A DNA stretch of 64,000 nt from Bradyrhizobium sp. BR 10289 (GTDB lineage: Bacteria > Pseudomonadota > Alphaproteobacteria > Rhizobiales > Xanthobacteraceae). Below the pieces are notes generated by a model. That model was not told the DNA's origin. It searched no databases and was given only the letters and a program-made list of their open reading frames with translations. The stretch covers positions 186,001 through 250,000 of the forward strand of contig NZ_JACOFR010000004.1 of the NCBI RefSeq assembly GCF_019455385.1, written 5' to 3'. The position numbers and the translations under genes are program-made. Of the stretch, positions 15,361 through 23,997 are shown piece by piece (the stretch's first letter is position 1; each line of letters starts with the position of its first letter).

Positions 15361-16047
15361 ATGGATTCACTCAGCACGGGCCGCGTCGCCGACGTCCTCC
15401 GGCGCCTTCATCGGGAGGCGGAGATCGCCGATGCGCCGCTGATGCAGGCCTTCGCGAACGAGGCGAGCAGCCGCGAAGAGATGATCGGCCAGGCCATCGC
15501 GGCCGAGAACCGCGACCTCAACGACGTCTATCGGAGATTTGCCGGCAACTTCCTCAGTGTCTCGCCGCGGTTCGGACGCTTCCTCTACATGTGCGCCCGC
15601 GCCTGCAAGGCGACACGCATCATCGAGTTCGGCTCATCGATGGGGATTTCCGCGATCTACATGGCAGCCGCGCTGCGCGACATGGGCGGCGGCCTCCTGA
15701 TCGGCACTGATCTCGAACCCGGCAAGATCGAGCGGGCCCGCGCCAACGCCGCGGCCGCCGGGCTCGCCGGTCTCGTCGAGTTCCGGCTCGGCGATGCCCG
15801 CGAAACGCTCGCGTCCGGGGTCGGTGAGATCGACATGGTGATGCTCGACGGTGCCTTCACCCTCTATCTTCCCGTTCTGCAATTGCTGGAGCCGCAGCTG
15901 AAGCGTGGGGCGCTCATCGTCGGCGAGAACGCGTTCGAGGAAGCTTCCGGCTACATCGACTACGTCAGGGATCCCCAAAACGGCTACCTCTCGCTGTCGC
16001 TGCCGTTCGATCCCGGCCGCGGCAACGAGCTCACGATCAGGACCTGA
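15361..16047 (+). CDS. Class I SAM-dependent O-methyltransferase
   Basis: A 228-residue member of the catechol/caffeoyl-CoA O-methyltransferase family. FGSSMGISAIYMAAAL is SAM motif I and MVMLDGAF carries a motif-IV-like Asp. The AAGGAG at 15348-15353 supports the ATG at 15361 over the longer frame from 15289. It lies 35 bases before the siderophore-interacting protein gene and 105 bases after the AraC gene. A role in modifying a catechol-containing compound would suit the iron-related neighbour, but nothing in the sequence proves the substrate. Confidence 0.75.
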   Translation: MDSLSTGRVADVLRRLHREAEIADAPLMQAFANEASSREEMIGQAIAAENRDLNDVYRRFAGNFLSVSPRFGRFLYMCARACKATRIIEFGSSMGISAIYMAAALRDMGGGLLIGTDLEPGKIERARANAAAAGLAGLVEFRLGDARETLASGVGEIDMVMLDGAFTLYLPVLQLLEPQLKRGALIVGENAFEEASGYIDYVRDPQNGYLSLSLPFDPGRGNELTIRT

Positions 16048-16082
16048 TCATCCAGGAGCCAGACCTGGGACAAGGCAAGATA

Positions 16083-16838
16083 TTGAACGAACCAAGTCAG
16101 ATGCCGCAAATCTCCGAGCCATCACTTGTCCCGCCAGGACGGGTCACGCGCATGCTGCTGCGATGGCTGATGCGTCCTGCGCGCGTCACCTCGGTCGAGA
16201 CGCTCTCGCCACGCTTTCGGCTCATCGCGCTCGAAAGCGAAGCGCTGAAGGACGTGGTATGGACCGCCGGCCAGAAGGTCCAGGTCGCGATGGGCGCGGG
16301 CCTCAGCGCACGCACCTACACGCCGATGTCGTGGGACACCGCCCACGGCCGGACGCGTCTCCTCGCCTTCACGCACGGCGACGGCCCCGGCAGCCGCTGG
16401 GCGAGCGGCTTGCGCGACGGCGACACCTGCCAGTTCTTCGGCCCTCGCCGCTCGCTCGATCTTGCCGGCCTGATGCCGCCCGTCGTCTTGTTCGGCGATG
16501 AAACCTCGTTCGGCCTTGCCGCGGCGCTGCGCAGCAATCTACACGCCGGCGGGGCACTCCACATGTTCGAAGCGACCGAAATCGTCGAGGCACGGCACGT
16601 GCTGGAAGCAATCCATCTCAACGAAGCGCGATTGATCGCGCGTAATGCCGGCGATGCCCACCTTGCGACCGTCGAGGCGGAATTTTTGCGCCTTGCTGCA
16701 AATGGAGCGCAGTTCGTGCTGACCGGCAAGGCGTCCTCGATCCAACGCGTCAGCCGCACCCTGAAAGCGGCGGGCGTCGCATCGTCGCGGATCAAGGCCA
16801 AAGCCTATTGGGCACCCGGCAAGACCGGGCTGGATTAG
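16083..16838 (+). CDS. Siderophore-interacting (FAD-binding) reductase
   Basis: A 251-residue protein of the ViuB/SIP family, which reduces ferric siderophores in the cytoplasm with FAD and NAD(P)H. RTYTPMSWD near residue 78 is the flavin-binding RxYT motif and GDETSFGLAAALRS opens the pyridine-nucleotide half. The best start is a TTG at 16083 preceded by AAGGC. An ATG at 16101 has no ribosome-binding site. No siderophore synthesis gene is nearby, so it may act on a ferric chelate imported by another system. Confidence 0.75.
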   Translation: MNEPSQMPQISEPSLVPPGRVTRMLLRWLMRPARVTSVETLSPRFRLIALESEALKDVVWTAGQKVQVAMGAGLSARTYTPMSWDTAHGRTRLLAFTHGDGPGSRWASGLRDGDTCQFFGPRRSLDLAGLMPPVVLFGDETSFGLAAALRSNLHAGGALHMFEATEIVEARHVLEAIHLNEARLIARNAGDAHLATVEAEFLRLAANGAQFVLTGKASSIQRVSRTLKAAGVASSRIKAKAYWAPGKTGLD

Positions 16839-16880
16839 GAGAGACCGCAAATCTGATCGATCTCGCGGCGCGCTCCGCTG

Positions 16881-17006
16881 CACCTCTCCCGCTTGCGGGG
16901 GAGGTCGGCGCGAAGCGCCGGGTGGGGGCTCTCTCCATACGGGGAGCGTCTCGATCGCGGATGCACCCCCACCCCAGCCCTCACCCGCAAGCGGGAGAGG
17001 GAGCAC
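16881..17006. repeat. Long GC-rich inverted repeat (CTCTCCC family)
   Basis: Arms of about 40 bases face each other. ACCTCTCCCGCTTGCGGG at the left (16882-16899) is mirrored by CCCGCAAGCGGGAGAGGG at the right (from 16984), and GGGTGGGGGC is mirrored by GCACCCCCACCCC. A nested CGCGAAGCG hairpin lies in the left arm. The element shares its terminal sequence and organisation with the one at 30138-30270, so the two belong to one repeat family. Transcripts from either strand would fold strongly here. Confidence 0.75.
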
Positions 17007-17237
17007 ACCGTCTTCGCGGCAACCCCGGTCCCTCGCAGTACGCCACCTCACCGCACGGACATGATGTCGCGCCGCTGCAGAATGAGACGGGTTGGTAAGT
17101 TTTGAGACGAGCAGGCATGACGAATGCGGCGGCCTGCTCGCTACGCTCCAGGCACAGAAAGCGCAGCCTGGCTTCATCCCGACTCTCGGACGATCCCGGC
17201 GCTCGCATAAAGAGACAGTCGGGAGATTCAGTCCAAG
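17007..17237. other. Non-coding stretch with a 9-bp hairpin upstream of the Bug-type gene
   Basis: No convincing gene is present. The clearest structure is an inverted repeat with perfect 9-base arms, CGAGCAGGC (17108-17116) and GCCTGCTCG (17132-17140), separated by 15 bases. There is no T-run after it, so it is not a standard terminator for the gene ending at 16838. A GGGAG at 17221-17225 may serve the downstream ATG. Confidence 0.4.
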
Positions 17238-18281
17238 ATGGCACGGTCCGGTCACAGCAAGAGCACCGACAACACAGCGCGGCTCGCTGACAGTTTTCGT
17301 CCCGATCGCAGGTCGCTGCTCTCGCTCGGTGGTGGCGCCCTGCTCGCAGCCGCCGCCGGGCTGCATCCTGCGCAGGCGCAAGACTATCCCGCCCGCCCGG
17401 TGCAGGTGCTCGTGCCCTTTGCCGGCGGCAGTGCCAGCGACGTCATCACGCGCATCCTGCTCAACCGCATGTCGGCATCAACAGGACAGGCTTTTGTGGT
17501 CGACAATCGCCCCGGCGCCGGCGGCAATATCGGCACCGCGGCCGCAGCGCATGCGGCGCCCGACGGCTACACCTTGCTGATGAGCACCTCCGGCCCGCTG
17601 GCTGCGAACAAGGCGCTCTACAAGGACCTGCCTTACGACCCGCTGAAGGATCTCGCCCCGATCGGCCTGTTCGCGACGCTGCCAAACGTCATCGTGATCA
17701 ATTCAAAGCTGCCGCCGAAATCGCTGGCGGAGCTGATCGACTACGCCAAGGCGCATCCGCGCGAGCTGAACTACGGCACGGTCGGCGTCGGCTCGTCGCA
17801 GCATCTGGCGGCGGCCTATTTCGAGCAGCTCACCGGCACCGAGCTCACCCACGTGCCCTACCGCAACATCGCCGCCTACACGCCCGATTTCATTGCGGGG
17901 CAAGTCCCGCTCGGCTTCCAGCTGCTGCCCAACGTCCTCGGCCTGATCAAGAGCGGCGACGCCCGCCCGCTCGCGGTGGCCAACGACAAGCGCATGACCG
18001 CGCTGCCGGACGTGCCGACTGCGGCCGAGGCCGGCCTGAAGAATTACGAGAGCGCCGCCTGGCTCGCGCTGCTCGCGCCCGCAAATACCGACAAGGTGGT
18101 CGTCGACAAGCTCTACAAGGCGATGGTCGAAGCCGTGAACGATCCGAAGGTCCGGGCGCTCTTCGTCGAACAGGGCGCCGAGCCGCTGCTGATGGATTCG
18201 CATGGACTGACGGACTTCATGACGTCAGAGACTACGAAATGGGCCGGGATCATCAAGAAGATCGGCATCGAGCCGATGTGA
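17238..18281 (+). CDS. Tripartite tricarboxylate transporter (Bug) binding protein
   Basis: A 347-residue periplasmic binding protein of the BugT/TctC family. A twin-arginine-like leader is visible: RRSLLSLGGGALLAAAAG, with cleavage near AQAQ at about residue 48. The family signatures VPFAGGSASD, DNRPGAGGNIGT and FAGQ-like FIAGQVP follow. No TctA or TctB membrane genes are adjacent, which is usual for the many orphan Bug proteins of these genomes. It points towards the hydantoinase gene and may take up a related carboxylate or cyclic amide, but this is guesswork from position. Confidence 0.85.
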   Translation: MARSGHSKSTDNTARLADSFRPDRRSLLSLGGGALLAAAAGLHPAQAQDYPARPVQVLVPFAGGSASDVITRILLNRMSASTGQAFVVDNRPGAGGNIGTAAAAHAAPDGYTLLMSTSGPLAANKALYKDLPYDPLKDLAPIGLFATLPNVIVINSKLPPKSLAELIDYAKAHPRELNYGTVGVGSSQHLAAAYFEQLTGTELTHVPYRNIAAYTPDFIAGQVPLGFQLLPNVLGLIKSGDARPLAVANDKRMTALPDVPTAAEAGLKNYESAAWLALLAPANTDKVVVDKLYKAMVEAVNDPKVRALFVEQGAEPLLMDSHGLTDFMTSETTKWAGIIKKIGIEPM

Positions 18282-18308
18282 TCAGTCACATCGCTTCGAC
18301 GTGACTGA

Positions 18309-19718
18309 TTAGACCAGGCTCGACTTGCCGCGGCTCAGCACCTCGCCGGCACCCTTGTCGCCGACGATCTTGCCGCCCTCGTAGACCACACGACCGCGCG
18401 CGATCGTCGTCACCGGCCAGCCGGTGACGTCAAAACCTTCCCACGGCGTGTAGTCCGAGCCGTGGTGCAGATCGGCCTGCTGGATCTTCCGGGTCAGCTT
18501 CGGGTCCCACAGCGCGATGTCGGCATCGAAGCCGACGCCGATCGAGCCCTTGCGCGGGTACAGGCCGTAGATGCGCGCATGGTTGGTCGCGGTCAGCTCG
18601 ACGAATTTTTGCAAGGTGATCCGTCCCTTGGACACACCCTCGGAGAACAGGATCGGCAGCCGCGTCTCGACGCCGGGGATGCCATTCGGCACCCAGCGGA
18701 ACGAGGTGCGCGCGTTCGGCGTCAGCTTGCCCTTGGGATCGTCGTAGCGGAACGGGCAGTGATCGGACGAGAAGGTCTGGAACACGCCGGTGGTGATTCC
18801 TTCCCAGATCGCCTGCTGGCTCTCGGCATCGCGTGGCGGCGGCGAGCAGACATATTTCGCGCCCGTGATGTCCATGTTCAGGCCCTTCATGTCGTCGGCC
18901 GTCAGCGTGATGTATTGCGGACAGGTCTCGGCATGAACGGGCAAGCCGCGCTGCTGGGCCCAGCGCACCTGCTCCATCGCCTCGCGCCCGGAGACGTGGA
19001 CGATCATGATGGGAACGCCGATCACCTCGGCATGGCTGATCGCGCGATGCGTCGCCTCGCGCTCGACCGCCTGCGGCCGCGACGTGCCGTGATAATAGGG
19101 CGCGATGTGGCCTTCGCGCTCGAGCTTGCTGGTGAGGAAGCGGATGGCGTCGTAGCCCTCGCAATGAACCATCACCAGCGCCTCCTCGCGGCGCGCCACG
19201 TCGAACACCTCGAGCAATTGCTTGTCGCTGAGCACGAGGTCATCATAGGTCATGAACACCTTGAACGAGGTGTAGCCGTCCTTGACGAGGGCCGGCAGCT
19301 CCTGCCCGAGCACGATTGCGGTCGGGTCGGAGATGATGAGATGGAACGCGGTGTCGATGTAGCACTCGCCCTCGGCGAGCTTGCGGTAGTTCTCGACGCA
19401 GGTGCGCAGCGACGTCCCCTTTTCCTGGAGCGCAAAGGGCAGCACCATCGTGTTGCCGCCGGCCGCGGCCGCGCGTGTCGCCGAGGCGAAATCGTCGGCC
19501 ATCACGACGTCGGGGCCGGAGGGCTGGGAGATATGGACATGGCTGTCGATGCCGCCCGGCAGCGCCAGCAGGCCGGTCGCGTCGATCTCGCGCGCCGCGC
19601 CCTCGATGCGGTCGGCGATGCTGACGATGCGGCCGTCGCGAATGCCGATGTCGGCGCGAAACTCGTCGCTGGCCGTCACGATGGTGCCGCCGCGGATGGC
19701 GAGATCGAGCTGCGTCAC
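18309..19718 (-). CDS. Dihydropyrimidinase/hydantoinase
   Basis: A 469-residue cyclic amidohydrolase. The metal ligands are seen in GIDSHVHISQP, the carboxylated Lys in SFKVFMTYDD, His in MVHCEG and IVHVSG, and the Asp in SDHCPF. It should open a dihydropyrimidine or 5-substituted hydantoin ring. The frame is open to 19817, but the GTG at 19718 is preceded by GGAGAG at good spacing and lies 11 bases after the stop of the racemase-superfamily gene. As the last gene of an operon with an ABC importer, it most likely hydrolyses the imported compound. Confidence 0.85.
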   Translation of the reverse strand: MTQLDLAIRGGTIVTASDEFRADIGIRDGRIVSIADRIEGAAREIDATGLLALPGGIDSHVHISQPSGPDVVMADDFASATRAAAAGGNTMVLPFALQEKGTSLRTCVENYRKLAEGECYIDTAFHLIISDPTAIVLGQELPALVKDGYTSFKVFMTYDDLVLSDKQLLEVFDVARREEALVMVHCEGYDAIRFLTSKLEREGHIAPYYHGTSRPQAVEREATHRAISHAEVIGVPIMIVHVSGREAMEQVRWAQQRGLPVHAETCPQYITLTADDMKGLNMDITGAKYVCSPPPRDAESQQAIWEGITTGVFQTFSSDHCPFRYDDPKGKLTPNARTSFRWVPNGIPGVETRLPILFSEGVSKGRITLQKFVELTATNHARIYGLYPRKGSIGVGFDADIALWDPKLTRKIQQADLHHGSDYTPWEGFDVTGWPVTTIARGRVVYEGGKIVGDKGAGEVLSRGKSSLV

Positions 19719-19729
19719 GGGACTCTCCG

Positions 19730-20461
19730 TTACCTGGTCATCGCTGATGTCTGGAAGATCCGGCCCCACGGCGCAAGAGCGGAGATGTCGCCACCGGCGA
19801 GCTCGAGGGTCCGCCACAGCGTGACCGCGACCGAATCCAGCACCGCGACGTTCAATTCCCGTTCGAGCGAGGCCGCAAGCGCCGCACCGTCGAGATTGGT
19901 GCAGAGGATGACGACGGCATCGGCGCCGTCGGCTACGACCGCGCGGATCATGTCCGCAATGGTTGCAGGCGCGACCTCGCCAAAGGAAAAATTGTCGCGC
20001 AGGCCGAGGTGCCGCTCGGCATGCGGGATAACACGCTCCTCGGCCCAGACGTCGGCAATCCGCCTCTGAACGTCACTGGTATAGGGCGACACCAGGCCGA
20101 CGCGTTTGGCGCCGAGCGCGCGGGCGGCATCGATACAGGCGAGCGTGGATGTCGTCGCGGGCACGCCGGTGCGCGCCGTGATCGCCTCGCACAGGCTCCG
20201 GTCGCGGCTGACGCCGAGCCAGCTTGCGGAGGTGCCGTTCCAGGCGATGGCATCGACCTTGGCATCGGCCAGCAGGTCCGCCGCCGGCAGCATCACGGAG
20301 GCGTCGAACTGGTTCAGCGCGGCCGCATCAAGCGCGATCTCGGTGACGCGGAAGCGCGAGAAATGCGCGGTGACGCCGGTGGCCTCCGCCAGCATGGTGC
20401 TGGTGACGGGCTCGAGCACCGAATTCGAGGACGGCGTGATCATGCCGAGACGTTTGCGCAT
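19730..20461 (-). CDS. Asp/Glu racemase superfamily, maleate isomerase/arylmalonate decarboxylase type
   Basis: A 243-residue protein with the two-lobed Asp/Glu racemase fold. GMITPSSNSVLEP at the N-terminus is typical of maleate cis-trans isomerase and arylmalonate decarboxylase relatives. The second-lobe cysteine is present in VVILCTNLDG (about residue 190). The first-lobe position reads AWNGTSASW, where these relatives often have no Cys. It lies 9 bases after the ATPase gene and 11 bases before the hydantoinase, so it should act on the same compound, for example as a racemase or isomerase of the ring or its product. Confidence 0.7.
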   Translation of the reverse strand: MRKRLGMITPSSNSVLEPVTSTMLAEATGVTAHFSRFRVTEIALDAAALNQFDASVMLPAADLLADAKVDAIAWNGTSASWLGVSRDRSLCEAITARTGVPATTSTLACIDAARALGAKRVGLVSPYTSDVQRRIADVWAEERVIPHAERHLGLRDNFSFGEVAPATIADMIRAVVADGADAVVILCTNLDGAALAASLERELNVAVLDSVAVTLWRTLELAGGDISALAPWGRIFQTSAMTR

Positions 20462-20470
20462 GGCCTTACC

Positions 20471-21247
20471 TTACGACGCCTGCGCGAGCCGCGTCGACTC
20501 CTCCCGGATCAGGGCCAGGACGTGGCGCTTGGCGTCGTTGAACTCGGGGCTGGTGATGTCGCGCGGGCGCGGCAGGTCGAAATCGACGGCCTCGCGGATC
20601 CGGCCCGGCCGCTTCGTCATCACCACGATCTTGTTGCCGAGCACCAGCGCCTCGTCGACGCTGTGGGTAACGAACACGATGGTGCAGCGGCGCTTCTGCC
20701 AGATCGCGACCAGCTCCTCCTGCATTTCCAGCTTGGTCTGGGCGTCCAGCGCCGCGAACGGCTCGTCCATCAGGATGACGCTTGGGTTCATCAGCAGCGC
20801 GCGGGCGATGCCGACGCGCTGGTTCATGCCGCCGGACATTTCGGAGGGATGATGGTGCTCGAAACCGCGCAGGCCGACGAGATCGATGAACTCCATGGCG
20901 CGGTCGTAGCGCTCGGCTTTCGCGACGCCCTTGAGTTTGAGGTGGAAGGCGATGTTGTCGATCGCGGTCAGCCACGGCATCAGGGTGGGCTGCTGGAACA
21001 CCACGCCGCGGTCGGAGCCCGGCCGCTCCACCTGCTTGCCATCAACCAGCGTCCGTCCGGACGTCGCCTGCTCGAAGCCAGCGATGATGTTGAGAAGCGT
21101 CGACTTGCCGCAGCCGGACGGGCCGAGCAGGCAGACGAAATCATTGGCCTCGATGTCGAGATTGATGTTGTCCAGCGTCAAGAGATCACGGCCGCGCCGC
21201 TTGTCGGAAAACACCTTGACGATGTTGCGAAGCTCGATTGCCGCCAT
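20471..21247 (-). CDS. ABC transporter ATPase, SsuB/TauB/NrtD type
   Basis: A 258-residue ATPase. Walker A is GPSGCGKST, the ABC signature is HPSEMSGGMNQRVGIARAL, Walker B is VILMDEPFAAL, and the switch His is in FVTHSVDEA. The ATG at 21247 overlaps the permease stop by one base (TGATG), so translation is coupled. The longer frame to 21403 runs into the permease and is not used. The subfamily imports sulfonates, nitrate, taurine, pyrimidine precursors and riboflavin-like compounds. Confidence 0.88.
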   Translation of the reverse strand: MAAIELRNIVKVFSDKRRGRDLLTLDNINLDIEANDFVCLLGPSGCGKSTLLNIIAGFEQATSGRTLVDGKQVERPGSDRGVVFQQPTLMPWLTAIDNIAFHLKLKGVAKAERYDRAMEFIDLVGLRGFEHHHPSEMSGGMNQRVGIARALLMNPSVILMDEPFAALDAQTKLEMQEELVAIWQKRRCTIVFVTHSVDEALVLGNKIVVMTKRPGRIREAVDFDLPRPRDITSPEFNDAKRHVLALIREESTRLAQAS

Positions 21248-22098
21248 CAGCCCGCCCTGCCCTGCACGGTGGTTGTCTGCTGCCAGCGCAGCGTGCGCGC
21301 CATGATCGCCTTGAGGCCGAGGTCGGAGAGATAGCCGAGCAGCCCGATCGAGATCATCGCGGCGAGCACGATGTCGTAGCGCAGGAAGTAATAGGAATCC
21401 CACAAGACGTAGCCGAGGCCGCTCTTCACCGCGACCATCTCGGCGGTGACAGTCAGCATCCAGGCCGATCCGACCGCGATGCGCAGGCCGGCGAAGATCG
21501 AGGGCAGCGCCGCCGGCAGCACGATGTCGGTCAGCATTTGCCGCTGGTTCGCGCCCATCATCGCGCCGGCGCGGACAAGATTATGATCCACGGTCTTCAC
21601 GCCATGGATGCTGTTCATCAGCACGGGAAAGAAGGCGCCGAGGAAGACCAGGAAGATCGCCGGCTTGTCGGCGATGCCGAACCAGATGATGGCGAGCGGA
21701 ATCCAGGACACCGGCGGGATCGGCCGCAGCATCTGCAGCGTCGGCTCCAGCGTCTTCTCGAACAGCCGCGACCAGCCGATCGCGACGCCGGCGAGGATGC
21801 CGAGTAGGCTCGCCAATGCGAAGCCGCCGAAGACGCGCAAGGCGCTGGCGAGCGCGTCGCGCAGCCAGTGGCCGGAATAGGTCTGCGTGGTCTCGTCGAA
21901 GCCGAACACCCAATCGCCGAGCGCATGCAGCACGGCGCTCGGCGCCGGCAGCAGCGCCGGCGGCAGCATGCCGCTGCGCGCAAAGGCCTCCCAACCCGCG
22001 ATCAGCAGCGCGGGCACAATCAGGCGTTCGATCCCATGGAATGCCCGCGTCAGCCGGAATGCCGGCCGCGGGGGAGCCGCGTCAGTAACCGAGGTCAT
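21247..22098 (-). CDS. ABC transporter permease, SsuC type
   Basis: A 283-residue inner-membrane protein with about six membrane segments. The coupling (EAA) loop is visible as the segment ending AALPSIFAGLRIAVGSAWM. It forms the channel with the ATPase encoded next and the binding protein encoded before it. Its start overlaps the binding-protein gene by 17 bases. Confidence 0.85.
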   Translation of the reverse strand: MTSVTDAAPPRPAFRLTRAFHGIERLIVPALLIAGWEAFARSGMLPPALLPAPSAVLHALGDWVFGFDETTQTYSGHWLRDALASALRVFGGFALASLLGILAGVAIGWSRLFEKTLEPTLQMLRPIPPVSWIPLAIIWFGIADKPAIFLVFLGAFFPVLMNSIHGVKTVDHNLVRAGAMMGANQRQMLTDIVLPAALPSIFAGLRIAVGSAWMLTVTAEMVAVKSGLGYVLWDSYYFLRYDIVLAAMISIGLLGYLSDLGLKAIMARTLRWQQTTTVQGRAG

Positions 22099-23086
22099 TC
22101 TTGGCTTTTCCCGTGGCCTTCTCCAGGAACGAATAGTCCATGTTCTTCTCGGCTTCCGCGGAGACGTCCTTCGAGATGTATTTGAGGTCGCGCATCATGG
22201 CCGCGATCGCCAGCGTCTGGGAGCGATGGATCGCGGGATCGGGCGAGGCATTGTTCAGCGCCTCCGTCGCCACGCTCTTGTCGAGACCGGTGAGCTTGTT
22301 GATGACCTCGATCCACGGGCCCTTGTCGGCGATCAGCTTGTTGTCGAGTTCGACTACGGCGCTGACGATGCCCTGCACGCCGGCGCGCTGGCTGGCGATC
22401 ACGTCGGAACGGGTGACGATGAGGTTGGTGAGATTGCCCGCGGCCTGATCATACGGCAGCACGAAATGCTTGCCGGCGCCGGCCAGGCGAATCTGCGAGG
22501 CGAACGGCTCGACCGAGCAGATCATGTCGACCTCGCCGCGCTGCAGCGCTGCGAGATGATCGGACGGGTTGGGGATGTTGATGAACTGGATGTCCTTGTT
22601 GGGATCGACGCCCTGCTTGAGGAACGCGCCGCGCATGTGGATGTCCTGCGCATTGCCGCGGGAGGCCGCGACCTTCAGCGGCTGGCCGTCGCTCTTCGCC
22701 TTCGTCACCGTCGCCTTGAACGCGGCCCAATCGTCGGGCGGCAGGTTCAGCTTGGCCGATGACAGGCATTCCGAGCCGCCATTGATCTGTCCCGAGACCG
22801 CGACGACGTCAAAGCCCTTGTCGAGCGCGGTGATGTAGTGGAGGTAGGTGACCTGCGCGACGTCGATGCTTTTCGACACCAACGCGGTGAGCACGTCATT
22901 GCCCGAGTTGAAGCCGGTGGCCTCGACCTCGACGCCCTTGGCCATCGAAGGGATCAGCGACATCGGCAGGCAGTGCGCGCATTTGGCATAGCCGAGCTTG
23001 ATCTTCGGAGCTTCCGCCGAAGCGAGATCGCTTCCGCAAAGCAGCGCCGCCATCGCCACGAGACCCAGTCGCAAACCCGTCCGCAT
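22082..23086 (-). CDS. ABC transporter substrate-binding protein, SsuA/NMT1-like
   Basis: A 334-residue periplasmic protein. It has a Sec signal of about 24 residues (GLVAMAALLCGSDLASAEA) and the NMT1/SsuA segment AQVTYLHYITALDKGFDVVAVSG. It is the first gene of the minus-strand operon of binding protein, permease, ATPase, racemase-superfamily protein and hydantoinase. Operons in which this transporter type precedes a hydantoinase suggest uptake of a hydantoin, dihydropyrimidine or related ureide. Confidence 0.85.
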   Translation of the reverse strand: MRTGLRLGLVAMAALLCGSDLASAEAPKIKLGYAKCAHCLPMSLIPSMAKGVEVEATGFNSGNDVLTALVSKSIDVAQVTYLHYITALDKGFDVVAVSGQINGGSECLSSAKLNLPPDDWAAFKATVTKAKSDGQPLKVAASRGNAQDIHMRGAFLKQGVDPNKDIQFINIPNPSDHLAALQRGEVDMICSVEPFASQIRLAGAGKHFVLPYDQAAGNLTNLIVTRSDVIASQRAGVQGIVSAVVELDNKLIADKGPWIEVINKLTGLDKSVATEALNNASPDPAIHRSQTLAIAAMMRDLKYISKDVSAEAEKNMDYSFLEKATGKAKNDLGY

Positions 23087-23171
23087 CGCTTACTCCGTGT
23101 TCGAAGGGCGCGAGATCTCGCGCGTCGCTCACGATCATCCGTCGCTCTTTGCCGCGGCGCAATCCGGTTTT

Positions 23172-23186
23172 TGCATGCTGCATACA
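23172..23186. promoter_or_regulatory. Candidate GntR/FCD operator between divergent operons
   Basis: TGCAT-GCTGC-ATACA is an imperfect dyad (TGCAT against TGTAT on the other strand). FadR/FCD-type GntR proteins often bind short dyads of this sort. It lies 100 bases before the proposed GntR start and 85 bases before the start of the transporter operon, so one regulator bound here could control both. Confidence 0.4.
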
Positions 23187-23286
23187 ATTTGCGCGGTATG
23201 CCATTGTTTTCAGCGAGATGCGTCGGTATTTTGGGCAAGCCAAAGGGCTGGAAACGACTAAGATCACGGTGAGAAACGAGGCACGC

Positions 23287-23994
23287 GTGCAGCCAAAACC
23301 GGAAGCGCCGAAGGGACGAAAGTCGCCCAAACTCAAGCGGATGGGCTTGCATGAGCGCGCTGCTGCGCGGATGCGGACGATGATCATTCGCGGCGAGCTG
23401 CCGCCGGGATCGCAGACGCAGGAGACCAAGCTGTCGAAGGAGCTCGGCGTGTCGCGCACGCCGCTGCGCGAGGCAATGAAGGTGCTCGCCGCCGAAGGCT
23501 TGATCGAGCTCCGCCCCAACCGCAGCCCGCGCATCGCCGACATCGCGATCGACGGCATCACCGAATTGTTCGAGGCCCTCGCCGGCATCGAGCGGCTGGC
23601 GGCAGAGCTTGCCGCGGAGCGCGCCACCGAGCGCGATCTTGCCCGCCTGCGCACGCTGCAGACCCGGATGGAAGGTCACCATCGCAACGGCAAGCTCGAC
23701 GACTATTTCGCCATCAACGGCGAGATCCACAACACCATCGTCCGTATGGCCCGCAACACGCCGCTGCGCGAGGCGCACGAGACGCTGATCTCGCGCGCCG
23801 AACGCGCGCGTTATCTGGCGCTCGGCGCAGACAAGCGCTGGAGCAATTCGGTGAACGAGCATGCCGATATCCTCGCAGCTCTCGAAGCGCGCGACAGCGA
23901 AGCGGCCGGCCGCCTGCTCGGCGCCCATGTCCGCCAGACCGGCACCGCATTGCTCGAGACTCTCGCTCCCAAGCCCAAGTTGACGGCGGCCTGA
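23287..23994 (+). CDS. GntR-family (FCD) regulator of the hydantoin locus
   Basis: A 235-residue regulator. The winged helix reads KLSKELGVSRTPLREAMKVL (about residues 57-76). The C-terminal FCD all-helical sensor carries the acid/His metal-site pattern (DDYFAINGEIHNTI and NEHADILAALEARD). The frame is open from 23149, and GTGs at 23269 and 23287 are both possible. The ACGAGG just before 23287 favours the latter. It is divergent from the SsuA-like operon and three bases upstream of the racemase-like gene, so it probably controls both. Confidence 0.8.
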   Translation: MQPKPEAPKGRKSPKLKRMGLHERAAARMRTMIIRGELPPGSQTQETKLSKELGVSRTPLREAMKVLAAEGLIELRPNRSPRIADIAIDGITELFEALAGIERLAAELAAERATERDLARLRTLQTRMEGHHRNGKLDDYFAINGEIHNTIVRMARNTPLREAHETLISRAERARYLALGADKRWSNSVNEHADILAALEARDSEAAGRLLGAHVRQTGTALLETLAPKPKLTAA

Positions 23995-23997
23995 ACC

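Noticed and set aside
16981..17244. A possible 87-residue gene on the minus strand
   Set aside because: It runs into the inverted repeat, has no ribosome-binding site and no known motif, and its start overlaps the Bug-type gene.
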